In this document: in pieces, positions 7,154 to 15,926 of the stretch
How the letters are laid out: the number at the start of each line of letters is the position of its first letter
Numbering within the stretch: the stretch's first letter is position 1
Origin: SFWF01 sp964599835
GTDB taxonomy: Bacteria; Bacillota; Clostridia; Oscillospirales; Acutalibacteraceae
Direction: 5' to 3'
DNA length: 22,023 nucleotides
Assembly (NCBI GenBank): GCA_964599835.1
Contig: CAZRHF010000029.1
Coordinates: 1-22,023 of the forward strand
Program-made: the position numbers and the translations under genes
The notes under the pieces: model-generated
The model's input: the letters and a program-made list of their open reading frames with translations, nothing else
What the model was told of the DNA's origin: nothing
Database searches by the model: none

Positions 7154-9259
7154 TTATTCGATTATTAGGTATACGTACTGCTCGGTAGAGTCAAGCTTGT
7201 TTATACAGTTCATACGAAGCGTAACGCCTTCGTATATATCTCCGTCCACAGCCACGGTGGGCGCCCCGTCCTCGGGCCAGATCTCTATCGTAGGCTCCTC
7301 GGCCGGATAGGCAAAGGTCAAAACTGCTTCATCGAGAAGCTTTTTAACCTCGGAGTATGTATATCCTCCCTCCTTAGCTTCGACTGTTACGATTTTAAAA
7401 TCTGCGATAAAGGTGACGATAAGCTCATTGTGCTCGTTGAGTTCCATTTTTATAAGATGGTCGTTCTCCCTCTTTTCGTAGGAAACATCCTCCGAAAGGG
7501 ATACGGGCATCATTTCACTTACCCTTATTCCGTCATCGGTCGCAACGTAGGCGACAAGGGTATAAACGCCGTATTCATCAGCTTCGGGAAGACTGAAGGT
7601 TGCCGACTGAGATAGGTTGAATTTACTTCCCGACGAATAAGCAGCAGAGCTTCCTCCTTGCTTATCAAGAATGACTGCAGCAGTATAATCGGCATCGACG
7701 GAGCCTGCAAGAGGCATAACGTCTGCGAGCGTAATATAACCCGTTTTCGTGCTGTTTTCGGCCGTTACGTATTTTTCTGCAGCGGCATCGTTGAGCCTTG
7801 CAAGTGCAAGATTTACGGTATAATTCTCTCCCGAATCGAAAACCTCAAGATTCGACGCGCTGACACTGAGTCCGTTTACCGAAACGGTGTTATCGTTTAA
7901 GGTTATTTCACCGCTGTTTAAAGAATCAATTTTGGCAAAGGAATAATTTTCAAATTCAAAGCCCTTGGAGGTCTTTGTGACCTTTTTTGCATCCTTAACG
8001 TTTTCATATCTTGCTTCAAGAGCACTTCCCGCTTCCCAGACCCTCTGTTCGGCCGAGTTTAGGGCTGAAACGCTATCGATAGTTATACCCTTCCAGCTAT
8101 AATGAGACGCAAAACGGTTGGCTATCGCTAAAGCACCGCTTGCATTTGAAATTATCGGTTCCATATCGTATTTACAGGTAACGCCGATGGACGAAAGATA
8201 ATCGATAACCTTATTTACGGCCGACGCAACATCAGTTTCTTCGGTGATAAACGAAAGGTTCGCTGAATTCACTTCTCCCTCCATATGCGCCCCGCTTGTG
8301 AAACGAATTCCGTATTCTTCGGAAGTCTCCTGCGAATTTACGGTAACTCCACTTCCCGTTTTAAAGCTTGAAATAAGGTTATCAGAGTCGGTTTCTATAG
8401 AGGTTATACCGTTCCAGGCACCAAGATGAATATCAATATCTGTGCCGCTGTTTCCGCAAAGATTTATTACGTCGGCGGTCATATCGGAGTTCAGTACGGT
8501 GGTAAATCCGCCGTATTCGTAATCGGGCATAAGATAACCGTAATAAACGAAAGCACCGTCTCCCGTCACAACGAGATTCTGCATATTTTTAGAACCCTCT
8601 CCGCCCGTATACAAGGTGCACATATTCCAATAACCGCGGCTGTTCTCTATAATAACGTTTACGGTAGAACCGTCGTGACCGTTATAAAGAGTGAATTCGT
8701 AACGCTGATCTTCAACGAATAACATATACGATTTGACATTGGGTTGCGTCTCGTACATTTCGTAGGTATTTCTACCGTTTTCATCGACGTAATGACAGCA
8801 GACAGCGGTCGAACCGTCGCGTCGGGCATAAATGGTCTCGACTCCCGCCTCAACCTCAAGAAGCAGCTCTTCCGAACCATTATTGATCCAGACGCCCGTA
8901 CTGCTGATTATGCTTTTAACGCTCTCTATATAACCCGCGTATTTTTCGGCTTCGGCGGTTATAGCGGTTCGATAAATTTTAAAATATCCGAGAAGGTTTG
9001 CGTCGGGCTCATAGGAAGAGCCGCTTATGTTCGCCAAAGGAATGACCTCAGGTCTGCCGAGTTCCGACGAAAGCTTTTCTGTAGAAGAAAATTCGAAGCT
9101 TCGGTCCATCGACAGAGCAGATGAATCAAGGAGCTTATTTGCGAGCATAAGCTTTGCGGCTTCCTTTCCCGTAATCTCCTTCTCGGTGTCGGAAGTGCAC
9201 CCGGCAAACAGCGATAAGATCAAAGCTAATGTGATAACAACAGCGAGAATCTTTTTCAT
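7154..9259 (-). CDS. Large lipoprotein of unknown function
   Basis: A 701-residue predicted lipoprotein. MKKILAVVITLALILSLFAGC has a basic start, a hydrophobic core and a lipobox LFAGC with Cys21 as the lipidation site, so it should be anchored to the outer face of the membrane. I do not recognise a family for the mature part. The sequence looks beta-rich and modular, with many Gly/Ser/Asn/Thr runs and a distinct middle segment (about 330-420). A short C-terminal beta-like domain ends in TEQYVYLIIE. It has its own promoter and is followed closely by the deacetylase gene, which suggests a shared role at the envelope or in glycan handling. The ATG at 9259 is preceded by AAAAGGAGA. Confidence 0.8.
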   Translation of the reverse strand: MKKILAVVITLALILSLFAGCTSDTEKEITGKEAAKLMLANKLLDSSALSMDRSFEFSSTEKLSSELGRPEVIPLANISGSSYEPDANLLGYFKIYRTAITAEAEKYAGYIESVKSIISSTGVWINNGSEELLLEVEAGVETIYARRDGSTAVCCHYVDENGRNTYEMYETQPNVKSYMLFVEDQRYEFTLYNGHDGSTVNVIIENSRGYWNMCTLYTGGEGSKNMQNLVVTGDGAFVYYGYLMPDYEYGGFTTVLNSDMTADVINLCGNSGTDIDIHLGAWNGITSIETDSDNLISSFKTGSGVTVNSQETSEEYGIRFTSGAHMEGEVNSANLSFITEETDVASAVNKVIDYLSSIGVTCKYDMEPIISNASGALAIANRFASHYSWKGITIDSVSALNSAEQRVWEAGSALEARYENVKDAKKVTKTSKGFEFENYSFAKIDSLNSGEITLNDNTVSVNGLSVSASNLEVFDSGENYTVNLALARLNDAAAEKYVTAENSTKTGYITLADVMPLAGSVDADYTAAVILDKQGGSSAAYSSGSKFNLSQSATFSLPEADEYGVYTLVAYVATDDGIRVSEMMPVSLSEDVSYEKRENDHLIKMELNEHNELIVTFIADFKIVTVEAKEGGYTYSEVKKLLDEAVLTFAYPAEEPTIEIWPEDGAPTVAVDGDIYEGVTLRMNCINKLDSTEQYVYLIIE

Positions 9260-9288
9260 AAAGCAGTCTCCTTTTGTTCTTTTTGTTT

Positions 9289-9317
9289 ATTATAACAAAT
9301 AAAGTCATTTTTTTCAA
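9289..9317 (-). promoter_or_regulatory. Promoter of the lipoprotein-deacetylase operon
   Basis: TTGAAA (9312-9317) and TATAAT (9289-9294) on the minus strand are separated by 17 bp, about 30 nt upstream of the lipoprotein ATG. Confidence 0.75.
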
Positions 9318-9371
9318 TAAACATCCTCAAAAATTTCCATAATTTTTTTTGAAGAAATCTTAATTTTACTA

Positions 9372-9400
9372 TTGTGTTAATCTGTAATATATAGTATAAT
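9372..9400 (+). promoter_or_regulatory. Promoter of the cysteine desulfurase-thiI-cinA operon
   Basis: TTGTGT (9372-9377) and TATAAT (9395-9400) are separated by 17 bp. It diverges from the lipoprotein promoter about 55 bp away. No other promoter was evident before thiI or cinA, so they are probably read from here. Confidence 0.7.
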
Positions 9401-9404
9401 AACA

Positions 9405-9422
9405 ATATATGTGTACATATAT
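9405..9422. repeat. Inverted repeat at the predicted transcription start
   Basis: ATATATGT and ACATATAT are separated by GT, forming an 18-bp near-palindrome directly after the -10 box. It could be a repressor operator or a short 5' hairpin. The AT composition makes chance formation possible. Confidence 0.35.
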
Positions 9423-9447
9423 CTTGTTTTGGTATGAGGTGTAGTTT

Positions 9448-10584
9448 TTGAAAGAAACAGTTTATCTTGATAACAGTGCAACGACCAAGCCCTGCGAGGA
9501 ATCGATAGCACTTATGAATAAGGCGCTCTTAGAAAATTGGGGAAACCCCTCCTCTCTGCACACGATAGGCATAAGTGCGGAAGATATTCTGATTTCCTGC
9601 AAAGAGATATGTGCCAAAAAGATAGGTTCGAGAAGCGACGAGATATATTTTACCTCGGGAGGCACCGAAGCAAATAACATCGCTCTGAACGGTGCGATTC
9701 TTTCAAGAGCCAAGCGAGGCAACCGCATTATAACGACCGCCATAGAACACCCTTCTGTAACCGAGGTTTTAAAAAAATTCGAACAAAAGGGCTTTGAAGT
9801 CATTTACTTGAGTTCGGAAAAAAACGGTAAGATTTCTCTTGAAGAGCTGAAATCCGTGCTGAACGACAAAACCATTCTTGTAAGCGTTATGCTTGTAAAT
9901 AACGAGACCGGTGCTGTTCAGCCGATAAGAGAAATATCAAAACTCATTAAAGCGTCGGGCTCCCCTGCTCTGCTTCACTGCGACGCTGTACAAGCTTTCG
10001 GCAAGCTTCCCTTTAAGGTTTCGGATCTGGGCGTAGACCTGCTGACCTTCAGCGGACATAAAATTCACGCACCAAAGGGTGTCGGAGTTTTGTACAAAAA
10101 GAAAAATCTGCACATTACTCCGCTCACATACGGTGGTGGACAGCAAGACGCTCTGCGACCGGGTACCGAGCCTGTTCCGTTGATCGCGGCTCTCGAAGGT
10201 GCGATAAATGCCCTTCCCGACGCCGATAAAAAACTTACGGAAATTAAAGAGCTTTCAAATTATACTAAGTCTAAACTGCTTGAAACCAAGCTTGTAAATA
10301 TAAATTCCCCCGATGATGCACTCCCCTACGTACTCAATATTTCGGTACCCGGATGGCGTTCGGAGACATTGCTTCATTTTCTCGACGCAAAAGGGATATT
10401 CGTTTCCAGCGGAAGTGCCTGTGCAAAAGGGGGGATAAGTCCCACCCTTACCGCAATGGGACTTGATAAAAAATCCATCGACAGCGCCCTTCGCATAAGC
10501 TTCTCGAGAGATAACAGCTTTTCCGACGCAGACAAGCTTTGTGACGCGCTCATTGAAGCAACTACTAAACTGAAAAGAGCATAG
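9448..10584 (+). CDS. Cysteine desulfurase (IscS/NifS group I), partner of ThiI
   Basis: PLP enzyme that takes sulfur from cysteine as a persulfide. The 378-residue protein has the N-terminal YLDNSATTKP, the PLP lysine K205 in FSGHKIHAPKG, H101 in AIEHPSV, and the catalytic Cys325 in SSGSACAKGG. That last motif marks group I enzymes rather than SufS. The start is TTG at 9448 with GAGGTG 6 nt upstream. The thiI gene begins 2 nt after its stop, the arrangement known for desulfurases dedicated to ThiI (such as B. subtilis NifZ). It is therefore more likely a tRNA-thiolation sulfur donor than a general Fe-S cluster enzyme; this is inference from context. Confidence 0.93.
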   Translation: MKETVYLDNSATTKPCEESIALMNKALLENWGNPSSLHTIGISAEDILISCKEICAKKIGSRSDEIYFTSGGTEANNIALNGAILSRAKRGNRIITTAIEHPSVTEVLKKFEQKGFEVIYLSSEKNGKISLEELKSVLNDKTILVSVMLVNNETGAVQPIREISKLIKASGSPALLHCDAVQAFGKLPFKVSDLGVDLLTFSGHKIHAPKGVGVLYKKKNLHITPLTYGGGQQDALRPGTEPVPLIAALEGAINALPDADKKLTEIKELSNYTKSKLLETKLVNINSPDDALPYVLNISVPGWRSETLLHFLDAKGIFVSSGSACAKGGISPTLTAMGLDKKSIDSALRISFSRDNSFSDADKLCDALIEATTKLKRA

Positions 10585-10586
10585 AA

Positions 10587-11756
10587 ATGAAAGAAGTAAT
10601 ACTTATCAAAAACGGCGAGCTTGCCCTCAAAGGTCTTAACCGCAGTGTTTTTGAAGACACCCTTATTAAAAACATCAAGATCGCACTTAAGGACCTTGGA
10701 GAATACACGGTCCGCAAAGCTCAGTCAACAATTTACATTGAACCTGCAAACGAAGAATTTGATTTCGACAATGCCTTAACCGCTGTTTCTAAGGTCTTCG
10801 GTATTGCCGCCTTTTCGAGGGCAAGGGTTTGCGAAAAGAATATGGATGACATTCTTTCGGTCGCACCCGATTATCTTGAAGAGACCTTAAAAAGCATAAA
10901 AACCTTTAAGGTGGAAGCCAAACGTGCAGACAAACGCTTTCCCTTTACCTCTCCCCAGATCAGCGCAGAGGTAGGCGGTGCAATTCTTTCCAGATTCCCT
11001 CACCTTAGGGTGGACGTTCACAATCCCGATGAAATCATCACGGTTGAGGTAAGAGACTACGCCGCATATATAAGAGCAGGTCAGCTTCACGGCGCAGGCG
11101 GTCTTCCGGTGGGTACCGCCGGAAAAGCCGCAATACTGATCTCGGGCGGAATAGACAGTCCCGTAGCCGCCTGGACGATGGCAAAAAGAGGACTTAAGCT
11201 TGATGCGATACATTTCGCAAGCCCTCCCTACACAAGTCCCCGTGCAGAGCAAAAGGTTAAGACACTTCTTTCAAAGGTAGCTGAGTATTGCGGAACCATA
11301 AAGCTTGCTATCGTTCCCTTTACCGAAATTCAGGAAAAGATAGCAGCCGAATGCCCCGAAGAATACTTCACACTCATCATGAGACGTATGATGATGAGAA
11401 TAGCTGAAAAGATCGCCGTATATCATAAATGCGGTGCACTTATTACGGGAGAAAGCCTGGGTCAGGTTGCAAGTCAGACCCTTCCCGCAATAGGGGTTAC
11501 CGATGCGGTAGCAAATATACCGATACTTCGCCCGCTTATAGGCAGTGACAAGGAAGAAATAATCGTAATATCCCGAAAGATCGACACCTTCGAGACCTCC
11601 TGCCTGCCCTACGAAGACTGCTGTACCGTCTTCACCCCCAAACACCCGAAAACAAGACCTACCGCAGAGCTTTGTGAGCAAGCAGAGTCCACGCTCGATA
11701 TCGACGAGCTCGTTAGACGAGCTGTAGAAAACACCGAATTTACCTTTATCGACTGA
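10587..11756 (+). CDS. thiI: tRNA 4-thiouridine synthetase ThiI
   Basis: Makes 4-thiouridine at position 8 of tRNA, and in some bacteria also supplies sulfur for thiamine. The 389-residue protein has the N-terminal ferredoxin-like region, a THUMP domain to about residue 165, then an ATP-pyrophosphatase domain with the PP-loop SGGIDSP at 186-192. It lacks the C-terminal rhodanese domain of the E. coli enzyme, which is normal for Bacillota and fits the need for the adjacent desulfurase. LITGESLGQVASQT and PYEDCCTVF are further family motifs. The ATG at 10587 is 2 nt after the previous stop. Confidence 0.96.
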   Translation: MKEVILIKNGELALKGLNRSVFEDTLIKNIKIALKDLGEYTVRKAQSTIYIEPANEEFDFDNALTAVSKVFGIAAFSRARVCEKNMDDILSVAPDYLEETLKSIKTFKVEAKRADKRFPFTSPQISAEVGGAILSRFPHLRVDVHNPDEIITVEVRDYAAYIRAGQLHGAGGLPVGTAGKAAILISGGIDSPVAAWTMAKRGLKLDAIHFASPPYTSPRAEQKVKTLLSKVAEYCGTIKLAIVPFTEIQEKIAAECPEEYFTLIMRRMMMRIAEKIAVYHKCGALITGESLGQVASQTLPAIGVTDAVANIPILRPLIGSDKEEIIVISRKIDTFETSCLPYEDCCTVFTPKHPKTRPTAELCEQAESTLDIDELVRRAVENTEFTFID

Positions 11757-11775
11757 TAACCAATGGAGGATCCTT

Positions 11776-14637
11776 ATGAATGTTGAACTGATATGCGTCG
11801 GAAGCGAACTGCTTTCAGGCGACGTTGTCAACACAAACGCTTCATACATTTCTAAAAAACTGAGGGAGCTCGGACACGACTCCTTCCGCCAGTTTACCGT
11901 AGACGACAATAAATATCGCTTAAGCGAAATTATAAACGATTCTTATAAGCGCTGTGACGTTCTTATTCTTACGGGAGGTCTCGGTCCAACCGCCGATGAC
12001 ATCACCAAGGAGACGGTATGCGAAGTTTTAGGACTTAAGCTTACCGAAAATGAGATCTGCAAAAAACATCTGGATAACTTTTTCAGATCGGCAGGCCGTA
12101 CTCCTACCGAAAACAATTTCAAGCAGACTACTGCACCAGAAAACGCAATTATATTTAAAAATGATATCGGTACTGCCTGCGGTATCTGCATAGAAGCTCA
12201 GGACAAGCGTATCATTATGCTTCCCGGCCCCCCGAGAGAGCTTACCTATATGTTTGAAAATTACGTCGTGCCCTATCTCAAAAAGCTTAACCGTCATTCT
12301 ATTGTTACCCATTCTCTTAACGTTTTCGGTCTCGGAGAGTCGGCTATTGAGACTCTTATCAGCGATTTCTGTGCAAAAGAGAATCCCGTTGTAGCTACCT
12401 ATTGCGGAAACAACGAATGTGCTGTTAAAATTACCGCCTCTGCGGAAACTGATGATGCGGCCGAAGCATTATGCCGCAAAACCCTTCTTGATATTAAAGA
12501 GATTTTGGGCGACCACGTATACGCCTGTGATTCCGAGGGTATGGAGCACGAAGTTGTAAATCTTCTTCGCAGATCCTCCCTTAAAATTTCAACTGCCGAA
12601 TCCTGTACCGGCGGTATGCTTTCTCAGGCGCTTACTTCTGTCCCCCACTCCTCCGACGTTGTAGAAATAGGTATACTCGCCTATTCCAACCGAATTAAAC
12701 ATGAGGCTCTTTCGGTACCCAGAGACGTTCTTGACGAAAAAGGCGCCATAAGCGCCGAGACCGCAATGTACCTTGCCAAAAACGTTCGTATACTGAGCGA
12801 TTCTGATATCGGCGTAGGCATTACCGGAAACGCAGGACCGACAGCCAGCGAAAATAAGCCTATTGGACTTGTTTACGTAGCCATTGCAGATAACACTAAG
12901 TATTTTGTTAAAAAACTTACCCTTCCCGATACCTACGACCGCGAGAAGATCCGCAGTTATGCAACCCTTACCGCTCTGGATCTTGTTAGAAAATATGTAT
13001 CTGCCCGTCCCTATACTATGCCGGGTATGGTAAGCTTTGAAGACGATTTCTCTTTTGAGGAAGAACCTGCAAAGGAAAATGAGATATTCACAGATACTGC
13101 ATCTACAGAACAGAAGCCTGCCTTCGACCCAAATATGAATTTTATTGTTTTCGATCCGGATGACGAAGAAACAGGAACCGTTGTGACAAATGCCGCCGTC
13201 AACCCCATTGTCTCTGATGCCGTTGAAGAAAACGTACAGCTTGAACTTACCAACGTAGACTCTACGGAAGAAAACTCTGCAGTTATCGAACAGGAGGCCG
13301 CACAATCAGAAAACAAAAAGAAAACTCCTGTTATCGCTCTTCTTTGCAAGATCTTCCCCACTAAAAAGGACGATATCAGAGATATCATACTTAAGTCGGT
13401 TTCTATTCTGGCTGTTTTAGGTCTTTTAATCTCTTCCTCCGTGCTTATTTCACACTTTGCAGATGAAAATCGTCAAAGAAGTATAATTACCGATGCACGT
13501 GAGAATTTCGATTTTGACGACACCGAAAAGAACGAGGATACCGGCACCTACAACGTGTTTGATGACCTATATTCTCAAAACCCTGATATCAGAGGATGGA
13601 TATCAATCTCCAACACCAACGTAGACAATCCGATATATCAGTCCTCAGATGAAAATGACAGAGATTTCTATCTCACACACAATATGCTTAAGCAAAAAAG
13701 CCGTTACGGAGCGCTTTATTTCGATTATAATAACCATATTGAGTTTGAAAACAACAGTAAGAACCTTACGATTTACGGACACGATATGCGAGATAAGTCG
13801 ATGTTCGGACACTTAAGTAAATACCGCGATATAGCCTTCTACAAAAAGAATCCCATCATCAAGCTGAAGACTCTTTACGAACAGAATGATTACGTTATCT
13901 TCGCTACCTTCGTCGCTAACGCAAAGGCCTCTGACGATAACGGATATCTTTACAACTACACACTTTCCCAGTTTGAGTCCTCAGAACATTTTATGTCCTG
14001 GATAGACGAAGCTCTCGAGCGCTCGTTGATAACGACAGACATTGAACTGGACGAAAATGACGAGATCCTTACTCTTTCTACCTGCTGTTACGATTTTAAC
14101 GACGCAAGATTCGTTATAATGGCAAAGAAACTCGATACAGGCGACAAAGCCCCTGACGTTTCAACAGCAAAGTACAACAAAAACGCCCGCTATCCTCAGG
14201 CTTGGTATGATAAGCGAGGACTTGAAGGTTATAAGGCGTCCGAAGATACCGAAAGCGACGCCACGTCTTCCGATAACATAAGCTCCGACATAGAAAGCAG
14301 TACGGATAGCTCTACCGACAGTTCAACAGAATCTTCGTCTGCCGGCGACAGTTCGCCGGAAAACAGTTCGCAGCAGAGCAGTACCGTACCGAGCAGTTCA
14401 CAGCAAAGCTCTTCTAAGCCCACGTCGAACTCCTCCGCTACGACCTCAAGCGCCGGTTCAAGCTCATCAGAAAGTTCTTCGGCGGCAACAAGTTCTTCTT
14501 CGCAGATACCTTCTTCCTCCGAAACTATTTCATCGAGCAGTTCGGAGCCTTCGAGCAGTGAAGTCTCTTCAGATTCCTCTAACGTAATATCCTCTGACAG
14601 CAGCAATGAGCAGTCGAGCGCAAATGATTCCGAATAG
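11776..14637 (+). CDS. cinA: CinA fused to a membrane-anchored class B sortase
   Basis: A 953-residue fusion. Residues 1-170 are the CinA N-terminal MoCF-like domain (LTGGLGPTADDITKE, LPGPPREL). About 257-410 are the CinA C-terminal nucleotide-amidase domain (STAESCTGG, GITGNAGP), normally the end of the protein. A long acidic linker follows (412-515), then a basic stretch and a membrane helix at 539-561. A class B sortase domain (about 592-785) has YGHDM (His669), TLSTC (Cys770) and DARFVIMAKK (Arg778). Residues 826-953 are mostly Ser. The basic residues before the helix put CinA inside and the sortase outside. The frame is unbroken and the linker has no internal ATG with a ribosome binding site. 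The ATG at 11776 follows GGAGG. CinA enzymes process NMN or ADP-ribose; sortases attach proteins to the wall. Confidence 0.9.
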   Translation: MNVELICVGSELLSGDVVNTNASYISKKLRELGHDSFRQFTVDDNKYRLSEIINDSYKRCDVLILTGGLGPTADDITKETVCEVLGLKLTENEICKKHLDNFFRSAGRTPTENNFKQTTAPENAIIFKNDIGTACGICIEAQDKRIIMLPGPPRELTYMFENYVVPYLKKLNRHSIVTHSLNVFGLGESAIETLISDFCAKENPVVATYCGNNECAVKITASAETDDAAEALCRKTLLDIKEILGDHVYACDSEGMEHEVVNLLRRSSLKISTAESCTGGMLSQALTSVPHSSDVVEIGILAYSNRIKHEALSVPRDVLDEKGAISAETAMYLAKNVRILSDSDIGVGITGNAGPTASENKPIGLVYVAIADNTKYFVKKLTLPDTYDREKIRSYATLTALDLVRKYVSARPYTMPGMVSFEDDFSFEEEPAKENEIFTDTASTEQKPAFDPNMNFIVFDPDDEETGTVVTNAAVNPIVSDAVEENVQLELTNVDSTEENSAVIEQEAAQSENKKKTPVIALLCKIFPTKKDDIRDIILKSVSILAVLGLLISSSVLISHFADENRQRSIITDARENFDFDDTEKNEDTGTYNVFDDLYSQNPDIRGWISISNTNVDNPIYQSSDENDRDFYLTHNMLKQKSRYGALYFDYNNHIEFENNSKNLTIYGHDMRDKSMFGHLSKYRDIAFYKKNPIIKLKTLYEQNDYVIFATFVANAKASDDNGYLYNYTLSQFESSEHFMSWIDEALERSLITTDIELDENDEILTLSTCCYDFNDARFVIMAKKLDTGDKAPDVSTAKYNKNARYPQAWYDKRGLEGYKASEDTESDATSSDNISSDIESSTDSSTDSSTESSSAGDSSPENSSQQSSTVPSSSQQSSSKPTSNSSATTSSAGSSSSESSSAATSSSSQIPSSSETISSSSSEPSSSEVSSDSSNVISSDSSNEQSSANDSE
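14301..14634 (+). repeat. Ser-rich low-complexity coding tail of the sortase fusion
   Basis: Codes for about 110 residues with runs of SS, SSS and SST/SSQ/SSE and few hydrophobic residues, C-terminal to the catalytic domain. AGC/AGT and TCN serine codons are mixed, so this is protein-level low complexity rather than a perfect DNA microsatellite. Outside the cell it could be a flexible or glycosylated stalk. Confidence 0.75.
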
Positions 14638-14685
14638 AACTGAATCGACGCGCATTTTATATTTTTCCACAAAAGGAGCCGCACG

Positions 14686-15735
14686 ATGGCAAATTTAAAG
14701 ATCGACATTATCTACTACAAAACATCAAGCGACTTTGAACTTGAATTCAATCTGAGCGGATGCTGCAGAATGCGAATATTCAAGGATAAGGTCGATACAC
14801 AAAAAGGGCTTATCAACACCCTTGCGCGTGACGTTGCAAGAAGCAAAATTATTATCGTCGTTACCGATCTGTTCGGCGACGACAGCGGCGTGCCCGCATT
14901 ATCAAAGGCTATCGGTCTGCCGCTTATCGCTCCCAACAAGGAGGAATACGGAATTAAGACCGCAGATACGATCTACATGCCGGATACTTCCGTTCCCCTC
15001 GTAACCAAAAGCGGTATTTACGGCGGATGTATAATCGAAAGCGGCCCGCAGTCAATAATTATAGTATCTTCTGTAAGAAGTCTTCGACATGAAATTATGA
15101 AGGCATACGTTCATAATTACGTTTTTGATGTTGGCCAGCTTATGGCTTATAAAGAACGTATGGGCGAAGGCAATCACAACGTTATGCCTCCAACTGTATC
15201 TAACGTTGGCGCAACCGAAGAAATCATCCTTCCCACTACCGAACCCGCCGTAGGCACCGGTGAGATCATTAACGATATAGAAGTTCCTGTGAAGGAAGAG
15301 CCTGTAATAGACGAAACACCGAACTACGCCGTTTTTGAAAAGGTCAATGATGATGGAACCGAAGTGAGCGAAGAAGAAAACACAGCTTTTTCCGAAGGCT
15401 CTGATGACGAAAGCACTCCTGTTCCCGAGATAGAGACCAATTCCGAAGAAGACGAAAACAAAAAACTCTCTCGCCCCAAAAGTATCGTCCACCCCGGAAT
15501 AAGCGCAGTAGATCAGTTCGAGTTCGATAAAGAAGAAGAGAAAGAACTTCTCAAAAAGGCAAAGAAAAAACGCAAGGGTTCGAATATACTCCTTTTGATA
15601 ATCATAATACTGTTACTGGTAGGCTTTGGTATACTTGCTTATTTTCTTATATACCTTCCGCTTACCGGAAATGATAGCAGTTTCGGCAGTGACGGAAATC
15701 TACTTTCCGACTTCTTCGGCAGTTTTCTTAAATAA
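14686..15735 (+). CDS. Membrane-tethered protein with a degenerate CinA-N-like domain
   Basis: A 349-residue protein. I do not recognise a named family, but residues 1-150 resemble the CinA N-terminal domain of the gene before it. SKIIIVVTDLFGDDSG corresponds to DVLILTGGLGPTADD, and GGCIIES..SIIIV...R.L...M..YV corresponds to CGICIEA..RIIML...R.L..MF..YV. The catalytic-type GGLGPT signature is lost, suggesting a non-enzymatic or sensor role. A long acidic linker (180-290) and a basic patch KKAKKKRKG precede one membrane helix at about 300-325, with a short outside tail. Its ATG is 48 nt after cinA with AAAAGGAG upstream, so the two are one operon. The layout copies that of the CinA-sortase fusion without the sortase. 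Confidence 0.75.
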   Translation: MANLKIDIIYYKTSSDFELEFNLSGCCRMRIFKDKVDTQKGLINTLARDVARSKIIIVVTDLFGDDSGVPALSKAIGLPLIAPNKEEYGIKTADTIYMPDTSVPLVTKSGIYGGCIIESGPQSIIIVSSVRSLRHEIMKAYVHNYVFDVGQLMAYKERMGEGNHNVMPPTVSNVGATEEIILPTTEPAVGTGEIINDIEVPVKEEPVIDETPNYAVFEKVNDDGTEVSEEENTAFSEGSDDESTPVPEIETNSEEDENKKLSRPKSIVHPGISAVDQFEFDKEEEKELLKKAKKKRKGSNILLLIIIILLLVGFGILAYFLIYLPLTGNDSSFGSDGNLLSDFFGSFLK

Positions 15736-15835
15736 CGATGTAATTGATATTAATTCTCTTTGGAATCATAACCGCCGGACTTATATTTTCTGCCATCCCC
15801 TATTTGATCCTATGGTTAATAATTATACGGTCATA

Positions 15836-15874
15836 ACAAAACAACCTGAGAGCATTGCTTTCAGGTTGTTTTTG
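15836..15874 (+). terminator. Terminator of the cysteine desulfurase-thiI-cinA operon
   Basis: CAAAACAACCTGA (15836-15849 with an extra A) pairs with TCAGGTTGTTTTTG (15861-15874) in a 14-bp stem that ends in a T-run. It lies about 100 nt after the last plus-strand stop. The stretch 15736-15835 holds nothing else clear. Confidence 0.85.
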
Positions 15875-15880
15875 ATATAA

Positions 15881-15916
15881 AATAACACGGATCGCCGAAA
15901 GACGACCCGTGTTATT
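15881..15916. terminator. Convergent terminator hairpin for the surface-protein gene
   Basis: AATAACACGG (15881-15890) pairs with CCGTGTTATT (15907-15916), followed by U-rich sequence in both directions. It sits 10 nt after the stop of the minus-strand gene and next to the plus-strand terminator. Confidence 0.75.
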
Positions 15917-15926
15917 ATTTTGTCTT

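Noticed and set aside
13018..13140. Independent start for the sortase part of the CinA fusion
   Set aside because: In-frame ATGs at 13018, 13027 and near 13135 have no ribosome binding site, and no stop codon separates the domains.
12589..13305. 238-residue minus-strand open frame inside cinA
   Set aside because: It overlaps a clearly recognisable CinA coding region and has no motif of its own.
14229..14708. Long minus-strand open frame opposite the Ser-rich tail
   Set aside because: It is the Glu/Leu-rich complement of serine codons, without a ribosome binding site or any recognisable domain.
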